From Rhizobium sp. SL86 (GTDB lineage: Bacteria > Pseudomonadota > Alphaproteobacteria > Rhizobiales > Rhizobiaceae): DNA of 64,000 bases. The notes under the pieces were generated by a model. The model was not told the origin of the DNA. It made no database searches and was given only the letters and a program-made list of their open reading frames with translations. The stretch spans positions 2,233,501-2,297,500 of the forward strand of contig NZ_JAPPRJ010000001.1 of the NCBI RefSeq assembly GCF_026672545.1, given 5' to 3'. Both the position numbers and the translations under genes were made by a program. Positions 35,648 through 45,106 of this stretch are shown here, piece by piece. How positions within the stretch are numbered: position 1 is the first letter of the stretch; the number at the start of each line of letters is the position of its first letter.

Positions 35648-35754
35648 TTGATTCCTCAGCTGCACGCCTTGCGGGCGTCCCATTCTGAAACATAAATAAA
35701 GGGTAGCGCAGGGGTCCGAATTAAAGCTTCCTCAAGAGTAATCGCGCAGGATGC

Positions 35755-35780
35755 GGAACTGTCTCGAGATGTTTTGCGTG
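35755..35780 (+). promoter_or_regulatory. Weak EcfG-like promoter before the histidine-rich protein gene
   Basis: GGAAC (35755-35759), 17 bp, CGTG (35777-35780). The last base of the -10 differs from CGTT. It lies 31 bp before the GTG start at 35812. Confidence 0.3.
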
Positions 35781-35811
35781 GAGTGGGGTTACGTATGCCG
35801 GAGTTCCGGGC

Positions 35812-36978
35812 GTGAAGGGCGTAAAAATACGGCTATCACGGACTCTCGTCATCGTGCTTGGCGGCTTTCTCTTCGTCGGAGCAAGCGGCGCTGCGGCCCT
35901 CTACTTTGGAGCAGACAAGCTCCTGGGCCCCTCCTACGAAGAGGTGAACGGCCTCGAATGCACAACCCTGCAGCTCGTCAAGATCAAGCGCGAAAACGTG
36001 TTCTGGGTGCGCAAATACGTCTTCACCGAAGGCGGTGATGGGGCGGCACGGCTGAAGACGGCGCTGCGCGTGGCAAAGTCCGTCCAGGCGGCTGAACATG
36101 CCGATCTCGTGCAGATTACCGTTCTCGACAAGTCCGGTCCTACCCAGCGCGCGGCCATGCGCGGCCGCGCGATCGGCGCCCAGGTGGTCTATATCCCGGA
36201 TCCGACAAAGGCACCGGACCCGTCCGACCCGATGTATTCGGCCTTTTATGTGGAAGGTGCGGCTGCTGCGAACGGCGATTTCTACGGCTTGCGTATCGAT
36301 CCACCGCTCGAAGACGTCAAGACAATGGCGGCATCGCTCACCGATACGGCCGATTGCGTATCCCCGGTCACCGATGCGGCTGCAGGGCACGACAGCGGCC
36401 ACGGCGCAAAGACCGACAAAAAGGATGCGCATGGCAGCAGCGACAGCCACGCCAAGGATGATGGCCACGGCAAGAGCGATGCACATGGCGAGGAAAAGGC
36501 GCCGGCAGACGACAAGGGGCATGATGCAGCACCCGCGGCCGAAGGGGCGGAAACGGGAGATCATGGCGCAGAAAGCGAGGGCCTGATCAGCTCGCTGACG
36601 AGCATGATCTTCGGCAAATCCTCCGAGGCGGCACCCGTTGCCGAAGGGCACGCGCCGGCGGATCAAGGCGCGAATGCGGTCGCCGCGGTCGATCATTCCG
36701 TGCCGAGCCCCGAGCATACGGCGGTCACCGAGGAACCTGGCATCTTTACAAGACTGAAGGCCATGGTTTTCGGATCGGACAAACCCGAGGTGGCGGCCGG
36801 CGAGGGCACCGGTCCATCCGGACCGAACGGTCATCCTGCGGAACATGGTGCAGCACCGGCCGCACATGGCGACGGCATCGATCCAATGAAGGTGGCCGCG
36901 CCGACCGATGGCAAACCTCAGTCCGATCCAGCCCCGCAGGCCGCTCAGCCGCAGGCGCCGGCCAAGGTCGGTCATTGA
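35812..36978 (+). CDS. Membrane-anchored protein with histidine- and acid-rich tail, unknown function
   Basis: 388 aa; not recognised. Residues 1-35 hold one hydrophobic segment (TLVIVLGGFLFVGASGAAALYFG), probably an uncleaved anchor. Residues 40-185 form a compact domain with three cysteines in or near it (LECTTLQLVKIKR, ADCVSPV). Residues 190-388 are low-complexity, rich in H, D, G, A and P, with many DxHG/HGxxD units. Two related amphipathic repeats interrupt the tail: GLISSLTSMIFGKSSE and GIFTRLKAMVFGSDKPE. GTG start with GGAG upstream. It is divergent from sitABCD. Metal binding in the periplasm is only a guess. Confidence 0.75.
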   Translation: MKGVKIRLSRTLVIVLGGFLFVGASGAAALYFGADKLLGPSYEEVNGLECTTLQLVKIKRENVFWVRKYVFTEGGDGAARLKTALRVAKSVQAAEHADLVQITVLDKSGPTQRAAMRGRAIGAQVVYIPDPTKAPDPSDPMYSAFYVEGAAAANGDFYGLRIDPPLEDVKTMAASLTDTADCVSPVTDAAAGHDSGHGAKTDKKDAHGSSDSHAKDDGHGKSDAHGEEKAPADDKGHDAAPAAEGAETGDHGAESEGLISSLTSMIFGKSSEAAPVAEGHAPADQGANAVAAVDHSVPSPEHTAVTEEPGIFTRLKAMVFGSDKPEVAAGEGTGPSGPNGHPAEHGAAPAAHGDGIDPMKVAAPTDGKPQSDPAPQAAQPQAPAKVGH

Positions 36979-37017
36979 GCGTCGCCGACTTTAACCTTTG
37001 ACATCGCTGAACGCAAA

Positions 37018-37039
37018 ACGGCCCGCCGAAGCGGGCCGT
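37018..37039 (-). terminator. lysS terminator
   Basis: ACGGCCCGC - cgaa - GCGGGCCGT is a perfect 9-bp stem. On the minus strand it is followed by TTTT. It lies 25 bp beyond the lysS stop and 40 bp beyond the convergent gene's stop. Confidence 0.85.
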
Positions 37040-37064
37040 CGATAATCATTGGATGATCTGCGGA

Positions 37065-38561
37065 TCAGTCCGCCTTGTTGCGACGGGCCGGGAAGAGGAT
37101 GACGTCGCGGATCGACGGGGCATTGGTCAGCAGCATGATCAGGCGATCGACACCGATGCCGAGGCCACCGGCCGGCGGCATGCCCTGATCGATCGCGTCG
37201 AGGAACTCGTCGTCCAGCTGCTTGTCCTTTTCGCCACGCGAATGGGCCTGTTCCAGCTGTTCCACCATGCGGCGGCGCTGTTCTTCCGGATCGTTGAGTT
37301 CCGAGAAGGCATTGCCCACTTCCCAGGCGTTGCAATAGGTCTCGAACCGTTCGACCAGACGCGGCTCGCCCGGCACTTCCTTGGCAAAGGGCGAAATGTC
37401 CTTCGGGAAATGCGTGACATGGCTCGGTTGGATCAGCGTGCCTTCCACCTTCTCCTCGAAGATGAAGGCAAGGCATTCGCCCCAGGTCCAGTCCTTCTCC
37501 ACTTCGAAACCGGCGGCCTTGGCGGCGGCGCGGGCTTCCTCGTCGGTCTTGATCGCGAGGAAATCGATGCCCGTTGCTTCCTTCACCGCATCCGGCATCG
37601 GCACGCGCTTGAACGGACCCTTGAAGGACAGCGTCTTGTCGCCGAAGGTGACGTCCGTCGTGCCGTGGATCGAGACGGCCAGCGTCTCGAACAGGCGCTC
37701 GACGAGGCCCATCATGTCCTCGTAATCGGCATAGGCCCAGTAGCACTCCATCATGGTGAACTCGGGATTGTGCCGGGTCGAGACGCCTTCGTTGCGGAAG
37801 TTGCGGTTGATCTCGAACACCTTGTCGGACAGGCCGGAGACCAGCGTGCGCTTCAGGAACAGTTCCGGCGCAATGCGCAGATACATGTCCATCTTCAGCG
37901 TGTTGTGGAAGGTCTTGAAGGGATCGGCCGTCGCGCCGCCATAGACCGTCTGCAGCATCGGGGTTTCTACTTCGAGGAAACCTTCGCCTTCCAGGAAACG
38001 GCGGAAACCGGAGACGATCTTCGAGCGCTGCTGGAAACGCAGCTTGCTCTCGTCGTTCGACATGATGTCGAGATGGCGCTTGCGGTAACGCAGTTCGATG
38101 TCGGAGACGCCGTGCCACTTTTCCGGCATCGGCAGCAGCGACTTCGTCAGCATGGTGATCTCATGCGCGTTGATCGTCAGCTCGCCGCGCTTGGTGCGAC
38201 GGACAAGGCCGGTCACGCCGATGATGTCGCCGATGTCGATCATCGACAGCATGTCGCGGGCGCTCTCCGGGGTCGTGTCCTTGTGGGAGAAGATCTGCAC
38301 CTTGCCCGAGGCATCACGGATATCCATGAACATGCCGGAATTGCGCGAGGAATAGACCCGGCCGGCGACCGTCACCACGTCCTGCGTCTCGACGTCCGGC
38401 TCCAGGCCTTCGTATTTTTCCGCCAGTTCCGCATTGGTCATGGTCCGGTGGAAATGGGCCGGGTAGACGTCGCCGATCTTGTCGCGCAGCAGTGCCAGTT
38501 TCTGGCGGCGCACTTCGGTGGCGTCGGAGGAGAGGGCGGGTTCGGTCTTCTGTTCGGTCAT
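37065..38561 (-). CDS. lysS: Lysyl-tRNA synthetase, class II
   Basis: 498 aa, standard length. The N-terminal OB-fold tRNA-binding domain (about 60-150, VAGRVYSSRNSGMFMDIRD) precedes the class II catalytic core. Motif 1 is near GFLEVETPMLQ, motif 2 is FEINRNFRNEG, motif 3 is GLGIGVDRLIMLL. It charges tRNA-Lys in the cytoplasm. Terminator downstream; gltX lies upstream on the same strand, separated by a RIME-like repeat. Confidence 0.97.
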   Translation of the reverse strand: MTEQKTEPALSSDATEVRRQKLALLRDKIGDVYPAHFHRTMTNAELAEKYEGLEPDVETQDVVTVAGRVYSSRNSGMFMDIRDASGKVQIFSHKDTTPESARDMLSMIDIGDIIGVTGLVRRTKRGELTINAHEITMLTKSLLPMPEKWHGVSDIELRYRKRHLDIMSNDESKLRFQQRSKIVSGFRRFLEGEGFLEVETPMLQTVYGGATADPFKTFHNTLKMDMYLRIAPELFLKRTLVSGLSDKVFEINRNFRNEGVSTRHNPEFTMMECYWAYADYEDMMGLVERLFETLAVSIHGTTDVTFGDKTLSFKGPFKRVPMPDAVKEATGIDFLAIKTDEEARAAAKAAGFEVEKDWTWGECLAFIFEEKVEGTLIQPSHVTHFPKDISPFAKEVPGEPRLVERFETYCNAWEVGNAFSELNDPEEQRRRMVEQLEQAHSRGEKDKQLDDEFLDAIDQGMPPAGGLGIGVDRLIMLLTNAPSIRDVILFPARRNKAD

Positions 38562-38600
38562 CGGTCGGTTCCTGTCGCGGCGTCTCTGCCGGAAGATTAG

Positions 38601-38710
38601 CCCCTCACCCTAACCCTCTCCCCGCAAGCGGGGCGAGGGGACGGCTGCGGCGCCTCTAGCGCCCTTTTCCCCGCTTGCGGGGAGAAGGTGCCGGCAGGCG
38701 GATGAGGGGC
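38601..38710. repeat. RIME-like intergenic palindromic repeat, copy B
   Basis: 110 bp. It begins CCCCTCACCCTAACCCTCTC and ends GGCAGGCGGATGAGGGG. Inside are two GC-rich hairpins: CCTCTCCCCGC-aa-GCGGGGCGAGG and a CCCCGCTTGCGGGGAGAAGG unit. The CCCCTCA and TGAGGGG ends can also pair. It lies between gltX and lysS. Confidence 0.8.
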
Positions 38711-38722
38711 ACTCTGATAGAA

Positions 38723-40180
38723 TTACTTCTCTGCACCCACCATGGAAGCCACCACGGTTGCGGCAATCTTCAGGCGCTGGCGCACCACGGAGCGGCCGAG
38801 CAGCGCCATGCTGTCAAACAGCGGCAGCGAGCGCTGGCTGCCCGACATGGCGATGAACAGCGGCGGGGTCACGACGCGCAGCTTCTTGCCGAGCTTGTCG
38901 GCCACGGCACGCAGTTCCTGGTCGATGCTCTCGACGGTCCATTCCGGCATCTTTTCGAAATCGGCCTGGACGGTATTGATGATTTCGAGCGTCTCGGCCG
39001 GAGAGGTCTTCAGGCCGCCGAAGGAGGCGGGTGTCAGGCCGACATCGCTCGCAAGCATGAAACCGGCGAGGTTCGGCAGTTCGCCGAGCTTGGAAACGCG
39101 GCTCTGGGCCAGCTTCAAACCTTCGGTCAGGCGCTCGTTTTCCATGGCCCAGGTCAGCGTGCGGGCGATGAATTCTTCCGGCGAAAGCTTTTCGCGCAGC
39201 CAGCGACCGTTCAGCCAGTCGAGCTTCTGGATGTCGAAGATCGCGCCGGCCTTTGACAGGGCTTCCGGATCGAACTTTGCCGCCAGTTCGTCCATCGACA
39301 GCAGTTCCTCGCCCTCGGCGATCTGGATGAAGAACAGGCCGAGGAAGTTCATCAGCGCTTCCGGCAGGTAACCGAGCGCCGAGTAATACGAGATCGAGGT
39401 CGGGTTCTTGCGCTTCGACAGCTTCGATTTGTCGGCATTGCGCATCAGCGACAGGTGCATGAAGACCGGCTGCTCCCAGCCGAAATAGCGATAGAGCAGG
39501 ATGTGCTTCGGGACCGAGGCCAGCCATTCCTCGCCACGCGCCACGTGGGTGATCTTCATCAGGTGGTCATCGATGACGTTTGCCATGTGGTAGGTCGGCA
39601 TGCCGTCGCCCTTGATCAGGACCTGCATGTCAACCGAATCCCACGGGATCGACACGTCGCCATAGACGCCGTCGGTAAAGTCGCAGGAGCCTTCCGTCGG
39701 GATCTTCATGCGGATGACGGAGCTTTCGCCCGCATCCATCTTCGCGGTGACTTCCTCGGCGGTCAGGTTCAGGCAGTGGCCGTCATATTTCGGCGGCTTG
39801 CCGGCGGCGCGCTGTGCTTCGCGCATCTGCTCCAGCCGCTCCGGCGTGCAGAAACAGCGGAAGGCATGGCCCTTGTCCAGAAGCTCCTGGGCGTAGGGCT
39901 GGTACATGTCCTTGCGGTCGGACTGGCGATAGGGGCCATACGGGCCGCCGACATCCGGGCCTTCTGCCCAGGTCAGCCCCGTCCAGCGCAGGGCATCAAG
40001 CACCTTCTGCTCGAATTCGCGGGTGGAGCGGGTGGCGTCGGTATCCTCGATACGCAGGATGAACTCGCCGCCGTGTTTCTTGGCGAAGAGGTAGTTGAAC
40101 AGCGCGATGTAGGCGGTGCCGACATGCGGCTCGCCAGTGGGAGAAGGTGCGATACGGACGCGAACGCCGGAAGTGCTCAT
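38723..40180 (-). CDS. gltX: Glutamyl-tRNA synthetase
   Basis: 485 aa class I synthetase. The HIGH-like motif is in IAPSPTGEPHVGTAY and the KMSKS-like motif is KLSKRKNPTS (about residues 243-252). GDGMPTYHMANVIDDHLM is the conserved central part. The C-terminal anticodon-binding half is complete. It charges tRNA-Glu, and in bacteria lacking GlnRS also tRNA-Gln for amidation. ATG 40180 is used; an in-frame TTG at 40195 is less likely. Confidence 0.96.
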   Translation of the reverse strand: MSTSGVRVRIAPSPTGEPHVGTAYIALFNYLFAKKHGGEFILRIEDTDATRSTREFEQKVLDALRWTGLTWAEGPDVGGPYGPYRQSDRKDMYQPYAQELLDKGHAFRCFCTPERLEQMREAQRAAGKPPKYDGHCLNLTAEEVTAKMDAGESSVIRMKIPTEGSCDFTDGVYGDVSIPWDSVDMQVLIKGDGMPTYHMANVIDDHLMKITHVARGEEWLASVPKHILLYRYFGWEQPVFMHLSLMRNADKSKLSKRKNPTSISYYSALGYLPEALMNFLGLFFIQIAEGEELLSMDELAAKFDPEALSKAGAIFDIQKLDWLNGRWLREKLSPEEFIARTLTWAMENERLTEGLKLAQSRVSKLGELPNLAGFMLASDVGLTPASFGGLKTSPAETLEIINTVQADFEKMPEWTVESIDQELRAVADKLGKKLRVVTPPLFIAMSGSQRSLPLFDSMALLGRSVVRQRLKIAATVVASMVGAEK

Positions 40181-40294
40181 GAGGGCCTGCTTCAACTCGA
40201 AAAGCGCCTTGGGATGCGCTGTTTTTAATCTTCGGGATTGGCAGGCCTTAGCGCATATTCTGCGGGAAGCGTCAAGAATTATGAGGCGGCGGCG

Positions 40295-42067
40295 TTATTG
40301 CAGCGGCCAGAACCACATGAGGGTTGGCACGCTCACGATCACGATCAGGAAGGAGAGCGGCAGGCCGAGGCGTGGGTAATCGGAAAACCGGTAGCCGCCC
40401 GGACCCATGACCAGCGTGTTGCACTGGTGTCCGACCGGGGTGAGGAAATCCGACCCGGCGCCGATTGCGACCGCCATCAGGAAAGCCTCCGGTCTGTAGC
40501 TCAGCGCACTCGCAAAGCTGACGGCGATCGGTCCCATGACCAGCACGGTGGCCGCGTTGTTGAGGAAAGGGGTCACCGCCATGGCGGTGATCATGATCAG
40601 CGCGATCGCGCCAAACGGCGGCAGGCTATGGGCAACCTGGCCCAGCCAGCCGGCGATCAGTTCGCTGCCGCCTGTGGTGCGCAGACTGTCCGAGACCGGG
40701 ATCAGCGCGCCGAGCATGACCAGGATTGGCCCGTCGACGGATTTGTAGAGATCGTTGAGGGGAATGGCGCCGAAGATCGCCATGCCGAGCGCTGCGGTGA
40801 AGAAGGCAACGGCCACGGGCGCATAACCGAGCGCCGTCGAGATCATGGCAAGTGCCAGGATGATGATCGGGATCAGCGCCTTGCGCTGGGTGCCAAGCAT
40901 CACCTCCTGCTGTGCCAGCGGCAGCAGCGCCAGATCCTGCAGCACGATGGGCAGGGTCTTGCGACCGCCCTGCAGCACGATCACGTCGCCTTCCTGCAGC
41001 ACAAGGTCGCGCAGGCGTTCGCGCAGGCGCTCGCCGCGGCGGCTGACCGCCAGAAGATTGACGCCCCGCGTATAGGACAGCGCAAGATCGCGCACCGACA
41101 GGCCGGCCAGAACAGACTGGCGGGAGATCACCGCCTCGATCGAGATCAGGTCCTGCTGCGCCTTGCCGTCTTCACGGATCGCCTTGCCGGAGAGTTTCAG
41201 CCGGGCTCCGGAGATCACCCGGTCGAGAACCGAGGAGCGCCCCTCCAGCACGATGCTGTCATCTTCGCGCAGCACGAGATCGGGAAAGGGCGACATGCGG
41301 GTCGGGCCGCGCAGAACCGCGGTCGCGACGACTTCCCCATCCCCGAGCTTGAGCAGTTCGCTGAGCGGCCTGCCCATGACGGTGGATTGCCCGCTGACGG
41401 TGGCTTCGGAGGCATAGTTGGAGATTTCGACCGCTTCCTCGATGTTGAGCGCCTGTTTGCGGCGTTCCGGCACCAGCCAGTAGAAGAACATCAGGAAGGT
41501 AATGCCGACCAGCGCCAGAACGGCGCCGACCGGGGTGAAGTCGAACATGGTGAAGGGCGTGCCGGTCATTTCGGCGCGAAGGCGGGACACGACGATGTTC
41601 GGCGAGGTGCCGATCTGTGTCATCAGGCCACCGAGCAGCGCGGAAAAGGCCATCGGCATCAGGTAGCGGCTGGGTGATACGCCGGCGCGGCGGGCAAACT
41701 GGAAGGCGACCGGCATCATGATCGCAAGCGCCCCGATATTCTTGATGAAGGCCGAAAGCACGGCCACCACGATCATCAGCAGCGCCAGTTGCGCCTTCAG
41801 GGAACTCAGGTTCGGAAAGAGTTTTTTGATCGCGGTTTCCACGACGCCGGAACGGGCAACGCCGGCACTGACGACGAGCGCGCTGCCGACGATGATGACG
41901 ATCTCGTCGGAAAAGCCGGAAAATGCGCGATCGAAGGGCACGACGCCCAGGGCAACGGCGATAACGAGCGCGCAGCAGGCGACGATGTCATACCGGAAAC
42001 GGTCCCAGATGAAGACCGCCATCATGCCGGCGATGACCGCGAAAGCGAGAATCTGTTGGGTGGTCAT
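40295..42067 (-). CDS. SLC13/DASS-type permease with central RCK_C domains
   Basis: 590 aa. Membrane halves at about 1-190 and 395-590 flank a soluble region (205-390) with two TrkA-C/RCK_C domains (GEVVATAVLRGPTRMSPFPDLVLREDDSIVLEG; the second near 285-365 ending EGDVIVLQGG). Hairpin motifs are GALAIMMPVAFQFAR with QIGTSPNIVVSRL, and TPFLNNAATVLVMGP with TPVGHQCNTLVMGPGGY. Relatives carry di/tricarboxylates, sulfate or other anions with sodium; the substrate here is unknown. ATG 42067 follows GGAG. Confidence 0.88.
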   Translation of the reverse strand: MTTQQILAFAVIAGMMAVFIWDRFRYDIVACCALVIAVALGVVPFDRAFSGFSDEIVIIVGSALVVSAGVARSGVVETAIKKLFPNLSSLKAQLALLMIVVAVLSAFIKNIGALAIMMPVAFQFARRAGVSPSRYLMPMAFSALLGGLMTQIGTSPNIVVSRLRAEMTGTPFTMFDFTPVGAVLALVGITFLMFFYWLVPERRKQALNIEEAVEISNYASEATVSGQSTVMGRPLSELLKLGDGEVVATAVLRGPTRMSPFPDLVLREDDSIVLEGRSSVLDRVISGARLKLSGKAIREDGKAQQDLISIEAVISRQSVLAGLSVRDLALSYTRGVNLLAVSRRGERLRERLRDLVLQEGDVIVLQGGRKTLPIVLQDLALLPLAQQEVMLGTQRKALIPIIILALAMISTALGYAPVAVAFFTAALGMAIFGAIPLNDLYKSVDGPILVMLGALIPVSDSLRTTGGSELIAGWLGQVAHSLPPFGAIALIMITAMAVTPFLNNAATVLVMGPIAVSFASALSYRPEAFLMAVAIGAGSDFLTPVGHQCNTLVMGPGGYRFSDYPRLGLPLSFLIVIVSVPTLMWFWPLQ

Positions 42068-42177
42068 GCCGCTCCGCAAGGGCAGGGCGGCCAGAAGGCC
42101 GCCGGGAAGGATTTTACGTCACACCTAAATACAACGCGGCAGACAAAGTTCCAAGCGCCCGGCGGCCATCGTTGCTG

Positions 42178-42945
42178 TTAATGCACCGTTTGGCCGTCAT
42201 GGTCCGCGCCGCGCTTGCGACGGCGGGCATTGCGGGCAAACATGTTGAGCACCTCCACGAGAGCCGAGAAGGCCATGGCGGCGTAGACGTAACCCTTCGG
42301 CACGTGGAAACCCATGCCTTCGGCGATCAGCGTCGTGCCGATCATCAGCAGGAAGGCGAGCGCCAGCATGACGATCGTCGGATTCTTCTCGATGAAATTG
42401 GCAAGCGGCGTGGCCGCGACGAGCATTACGGTCACGGCGGCGATGACGGCGACGACCATGATCGGCAGATGCGGCGTCATGCCGACGGCGGTGATGATGC
42501 TGTCGATCGAAAAGACGAGGTCGAGCAGCAGGATCTGGCCGATGGCCGCAGCGAAGGAGGCGGTGACGGGATTGCCGACCATATTGTCCTTGTGGTCTTC
42601 CGGATCGACGCTGTGATGGATCTCCTTCGTCGCCTTCCAGACCAAGAAGAGGCCGCCGGCGATCAGGATCATGTCCTTCCAGGAGAAACCATGGCCGAAG
42701 GCTTCGAACACCGGTTCCGTCAACTGGACGATCCAGGCCACGGTGCCGAGGAGGCCAAGGCGCATGAGGAGCGCCAGACCGATGCCGATCTTGCGGGCCT
42801 TTTCCCGGTTTTCCGGGGGCAATTTATTGGTGAGAATGGAAATGAAGATCAGGTTGTCGATGCCGAGCACGACCTCCATCACGACGAGCGTGACGAGCGC
42901 CACCCAGGCCGCCGGATCCTGAACAAGTTGAACGATGTCCTGCAT
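42178..42945 (-). CDS. TerC-family integral membrane protein
   Basis: 255 aa with seven to eight membrane helices. The two acidic family motifs are [16 protein letters not shown] (about 23-38) and [18 protein letters not shown] (about 130-147). TerC proteins are linked to tellurite resistance and, in several bacteria, manganese export. A manganese importer lies 7 kb away but is not linked in an operon. The C-terminal tail is basic ([13 protein letters not shown]). Single gene; no riboswitch recognised upstream. Confidence 0.88.
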   Translation of the reverse strand: MQDIVQLVQDPAAWVALVTLVVMEVVLGIDNLIFISILTNKLPPENREKARKIGIGLALLMRLGLLGTVAWIVQLTEPVFEAFGHGFSWKDMILIAGGLFLVWKATKEIHHSVDPEDHKDNMVGNPVTASFAAAIGQILLLDLVFSIDSIITAVGMTPHLPIMVVAVIAAVTVMLVAATPLANFIEKNPTIVMLALAFLLMIGTTLIAEGMGFHVPKGYVYAAMAFSALVEVLNMFARNARRRKRGADHDGQTVH

Positions 42946-43050
42946 AAAAAGCCCCTCAAACCGGATCGGTTCCGGCAGTGCAAACCTAGGTCATTGGCAA
43001 CAGGATTCAAGTTGTAAGTCTTGGCGTGAGCGAACCGCCGGAAACCGTCT

Positions 43051-43722
43051 TTAGGGACAGTTATTCACTCCGTACCCGGCCATAAAAAGCTTCACCGCAC
43101 TTGCGACATGCTTTTCGATCTCTTCCGGGCGGGGAGGTTCTGTCATATGCCCGAACAGACGCATTTTGATGAAGGTGCCTGAGCACAGGTCGATGAAGTG
43201 GCGGGAGGCCAAGCTTACGTCATTGACCTGCAATGCGCCGCGGGTGATCTGGCGAATGAAAAACCGCTCCAGAAAGAAGCTGATGTTCATCGAGTCGCCC
43301 TGAAAGAAGCGCTGGGAGAGAATGGGCATGCGCGACGCCACGCTGATCATGGTGCGCATGGCCGAAATGGTCTCGTCGCTGGTGACGCGCTGCACGAAGG
43401 CGAGGCCGAACCGGGAAAGCCCTTCCTCCACCTCTTCGCTGCCATCCAGAATGTCGCGCATGGAGGCTGCCGTGCGCATCCGCTCGCGCTCCATGAAGGC
43501 GGCAAACAGATCATCCTTGCTTTCGAAATAGACGTAGATCGTTCCCTTGGAGACGCCGGCCTCGCGGGTGATGTCGTTCATGCTGGCGGCGTCGAAACCG
43601 AGCCGCATGAAGACCCGTTTGGCGCCATCCAGGATCTGTTCTCGCTTGGCCGGATCCTCGCCCGCGGCGAAGCGGCCTGCGGCGCAGGCTGTCTCGTCAG
43701 GAGAGGAGCTGTTTTCAAGCAT
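43051..43722 (-). CDS. TetR-family repressor of the divergent efflux operon
   Basis: 223 aa. The N-terminal helix-turn-helix is REQILDGAKRVFMRLGFDAASMNDITREAGVSKGTIYVYFESKDDLF (family hallmark, about 25-72, broken here into its natural helices). The C-terminal ligand domain is of the AefR/TetR_C type. ATG 43722 gives a normal family N-terminus. It diverges from an EmrAB-type pair, and two matching palindromes lie in the gap, so it most likely represses the pump and itself until a drug binds. Confidence 0.92.
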   Translation of the reverse strand: MLENSSSPDETACAAGRFAAGEDPAKREQILDGAKRVFMRLGFDAASMNDITREAGVSKGTIYVYFESKDDLFAAFMERERMRTAASMRDILDGSEEVEEGLSRFGLAFVQRVTSDETISAMRTMISVASRMPILSQRFFQGDSMNISFFLERFFIRQITRGALQVNDVSLASRHFIDLCSGTFIKMRLFGHMTEPPRPEEIEKHVASAVKLFMAGYGVNNCP

Positions 43723-43748
43723 CTGTGATCCTGTTTTGCAAAAGAATT

Positions 43749-43825
43749 CGAACCGCCCGGTTCGATGACACTTGATATGTGCGATCGACCGGATTATGTC
43801 AAGTTGAACTGAACCGTTCGGTTCG
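43749..43825. promoter_or_regulatory. Two TetR-type operators between the repressor and efflux genes
   Basis: TCGAACCG-cc-CGGTTCGA (43749-43766) is a perfect 8-bp inverted repeat. GAACCG-tt-CGGTTC (43812-43825) has the same core. Centres are 61 bp apart. The shared half-site GAACCG and even palindrome form fit TetR dimer sites. They probably overlap the two divergent promoters. Confidence 0.72.
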
Positions 43826-43852
43826 ATCGAACTGCCCCATTTTTCGGTGATC

Positions 43853-45076
43853 ATGATGACGACTTCATCCAACACAGGCTCGCTGCGCGTCGTTTCTGCC
43901 GACAGCACCGTGGAAGAGCCTACGCGTGGCCGCACGGATGCCCCGGTGTCGGAAAAACCGACGACGGCGCCGGCCGGTGCCGCGGATGTCAAGTCTTCCA
44001 TCGAGGAACCGAAAAAGAAGAAGCGCAGCCCGGTTCTGCCGGTTCTCATCATTGCGCTTCTCGCCGGTGGCGGCTGGTATGGTTATAACTGGTGGACGGA
44101 TGGCCGGTTCCTGATTTCGACCGATGATGCCTATGTGGAAGGCAATATCGCCGTCATCTCGCCCAAGGTTTCCGGTTACGTCGAGAAGGTCAACGTGGTC
44201 GAGAACCAGCGGGTGAAGGCCGGCGATGCGTTGGTGACGCTGGATCAGGGCGATTATGTGCTGGCGCTTGAACAGGCCAAGGCCAATGTGGAAAGCGCCA
44301 GGCTTGCCGTCGCCCGTATCGATGCGCAGATTGGCGGTGGCGAGGCGAGCCTGAAGCAGTCTGAGGCGCAACGGGGCGCACTGCAGGCCGCCCTGCGTGG
44401 TGCCGAAATTACCCAGAAGCGTGCGGCCGAGCTGGCGGCGAAATCGATCGGCACAACGGCCGAACTGGACAATGCCCAGGTGGCGCTTGACCAGGCAAAG
44501 GCCAATCTGACGGCCGGCGAAGCGGCGGTTACCTCGGCCCAGGCCAATATCGATCTCCTGAAAGCCCAGCGGGCAGAGGCGGTCAACACCGTGCGCCTGC
44601 AGGAACTGGCTGTCGACCAGGCCGAGCGGGACCTGAGCTTCACGGTGCTGAAGGCGCCCTATGACGGTACCATCGGCAATCTCTCCGTTCAGGTCGGTGA
44701 CCTGGTGTCGAGCGGCAAGCGCCTGGCCTCGCTCGTTCCCCTGACCGAGCTTTATGTCGAGGCGAACTTCAAGGAGACCCAGATCGGCCATATCGTGCCG
44801 GGCTCGAAGGTTCGCATCCATGTCGATGCCTTTGACGACCAGTCGGTCGAGGGCACTGTCCAGTCGATCGCTCCGGCCTCGGGCGCCGTCTTCTCGCTGC
44901 TGCCGCCGGAAAATGCGACCGGCAATTTCACCAAGGTTGTCCAGCGTGTTCCGGTTCGGATCGCGATCCCCAAGGAGGAATTGGAGCGCGGTCATCTGCG
45001 GGCGGGCCTCAGCGTCGTGGCGGATGTCGACACGCGCACGGCCCCCAAGGGACAGGAAGCTGCTGCCGCCCGTTAA
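43853..45076 (+). CDS. EmrA/HlyD-family membrane fusion protein
   Basis: 407 aa periplasmic adaptor. A polar 60-residue N-terminus with KKKKR leads into one membrane helix (SPVLPVLIIALLAGGGWYGYNWW). The biotinyl-lipoyl half (STDDAYVEGNIAVISPKVSGYV), a long alpha hairpin (residues about 140-260, coiled coil rich in A, E, Q) and the beta-barrel (FKETQIGHIVPGSKVRI) follow. It links the MFS pump to an outer-membrane channel not in this window. Start choices are GTG 43847, ATG 43853 and ATG 43856; no ribosome site decides. Confidence 0.92.
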   Translation: MMTTSSNTGSLRVVSADSTVEEPTRGRTDAPVSEKPTTAPAGAADVKSSIEEPKKKKRSPVLPVLIIALLAGGGWYGYNWWTDGRFLISTDDAYVEGNIAVISPKVSGYVEKVNVVENQRVKAGDALVTLDQGDYVLALEQAKANVESARLAVARIDAQIGGGEASLKQSEAQRGALQAALRGAEITQKRAAELAAKSIGTTAELDNAQVALDQAKANLTAGEAAVTSAQANIDLLKAQRAEAVNTVRLQELAVDQAERDLSFTVLKAPYDGTIGNLSVQVGDLVSSGKRLASLVPLTELYVEANFKETQIGHIVPGSKVRIHVDAFDDQSVEGTVQSIAPASGAVFSLLPPENATGNFTKVVQRVPVRIAIPKEELERGHLRAGLSVVADVDTRTAPKGQEAAAAR

Positions 45077-45106
45077 GGGCTGCAGGGTTTCGTGAAGGAG
45101 CACCTC

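Noticed and set aside
42946..43050. yybP-ykoY manganese riboswitch before the TerC gene
   Set aside because: The leader on the minus strand is short and shows no recognisable core of that riboswitch.
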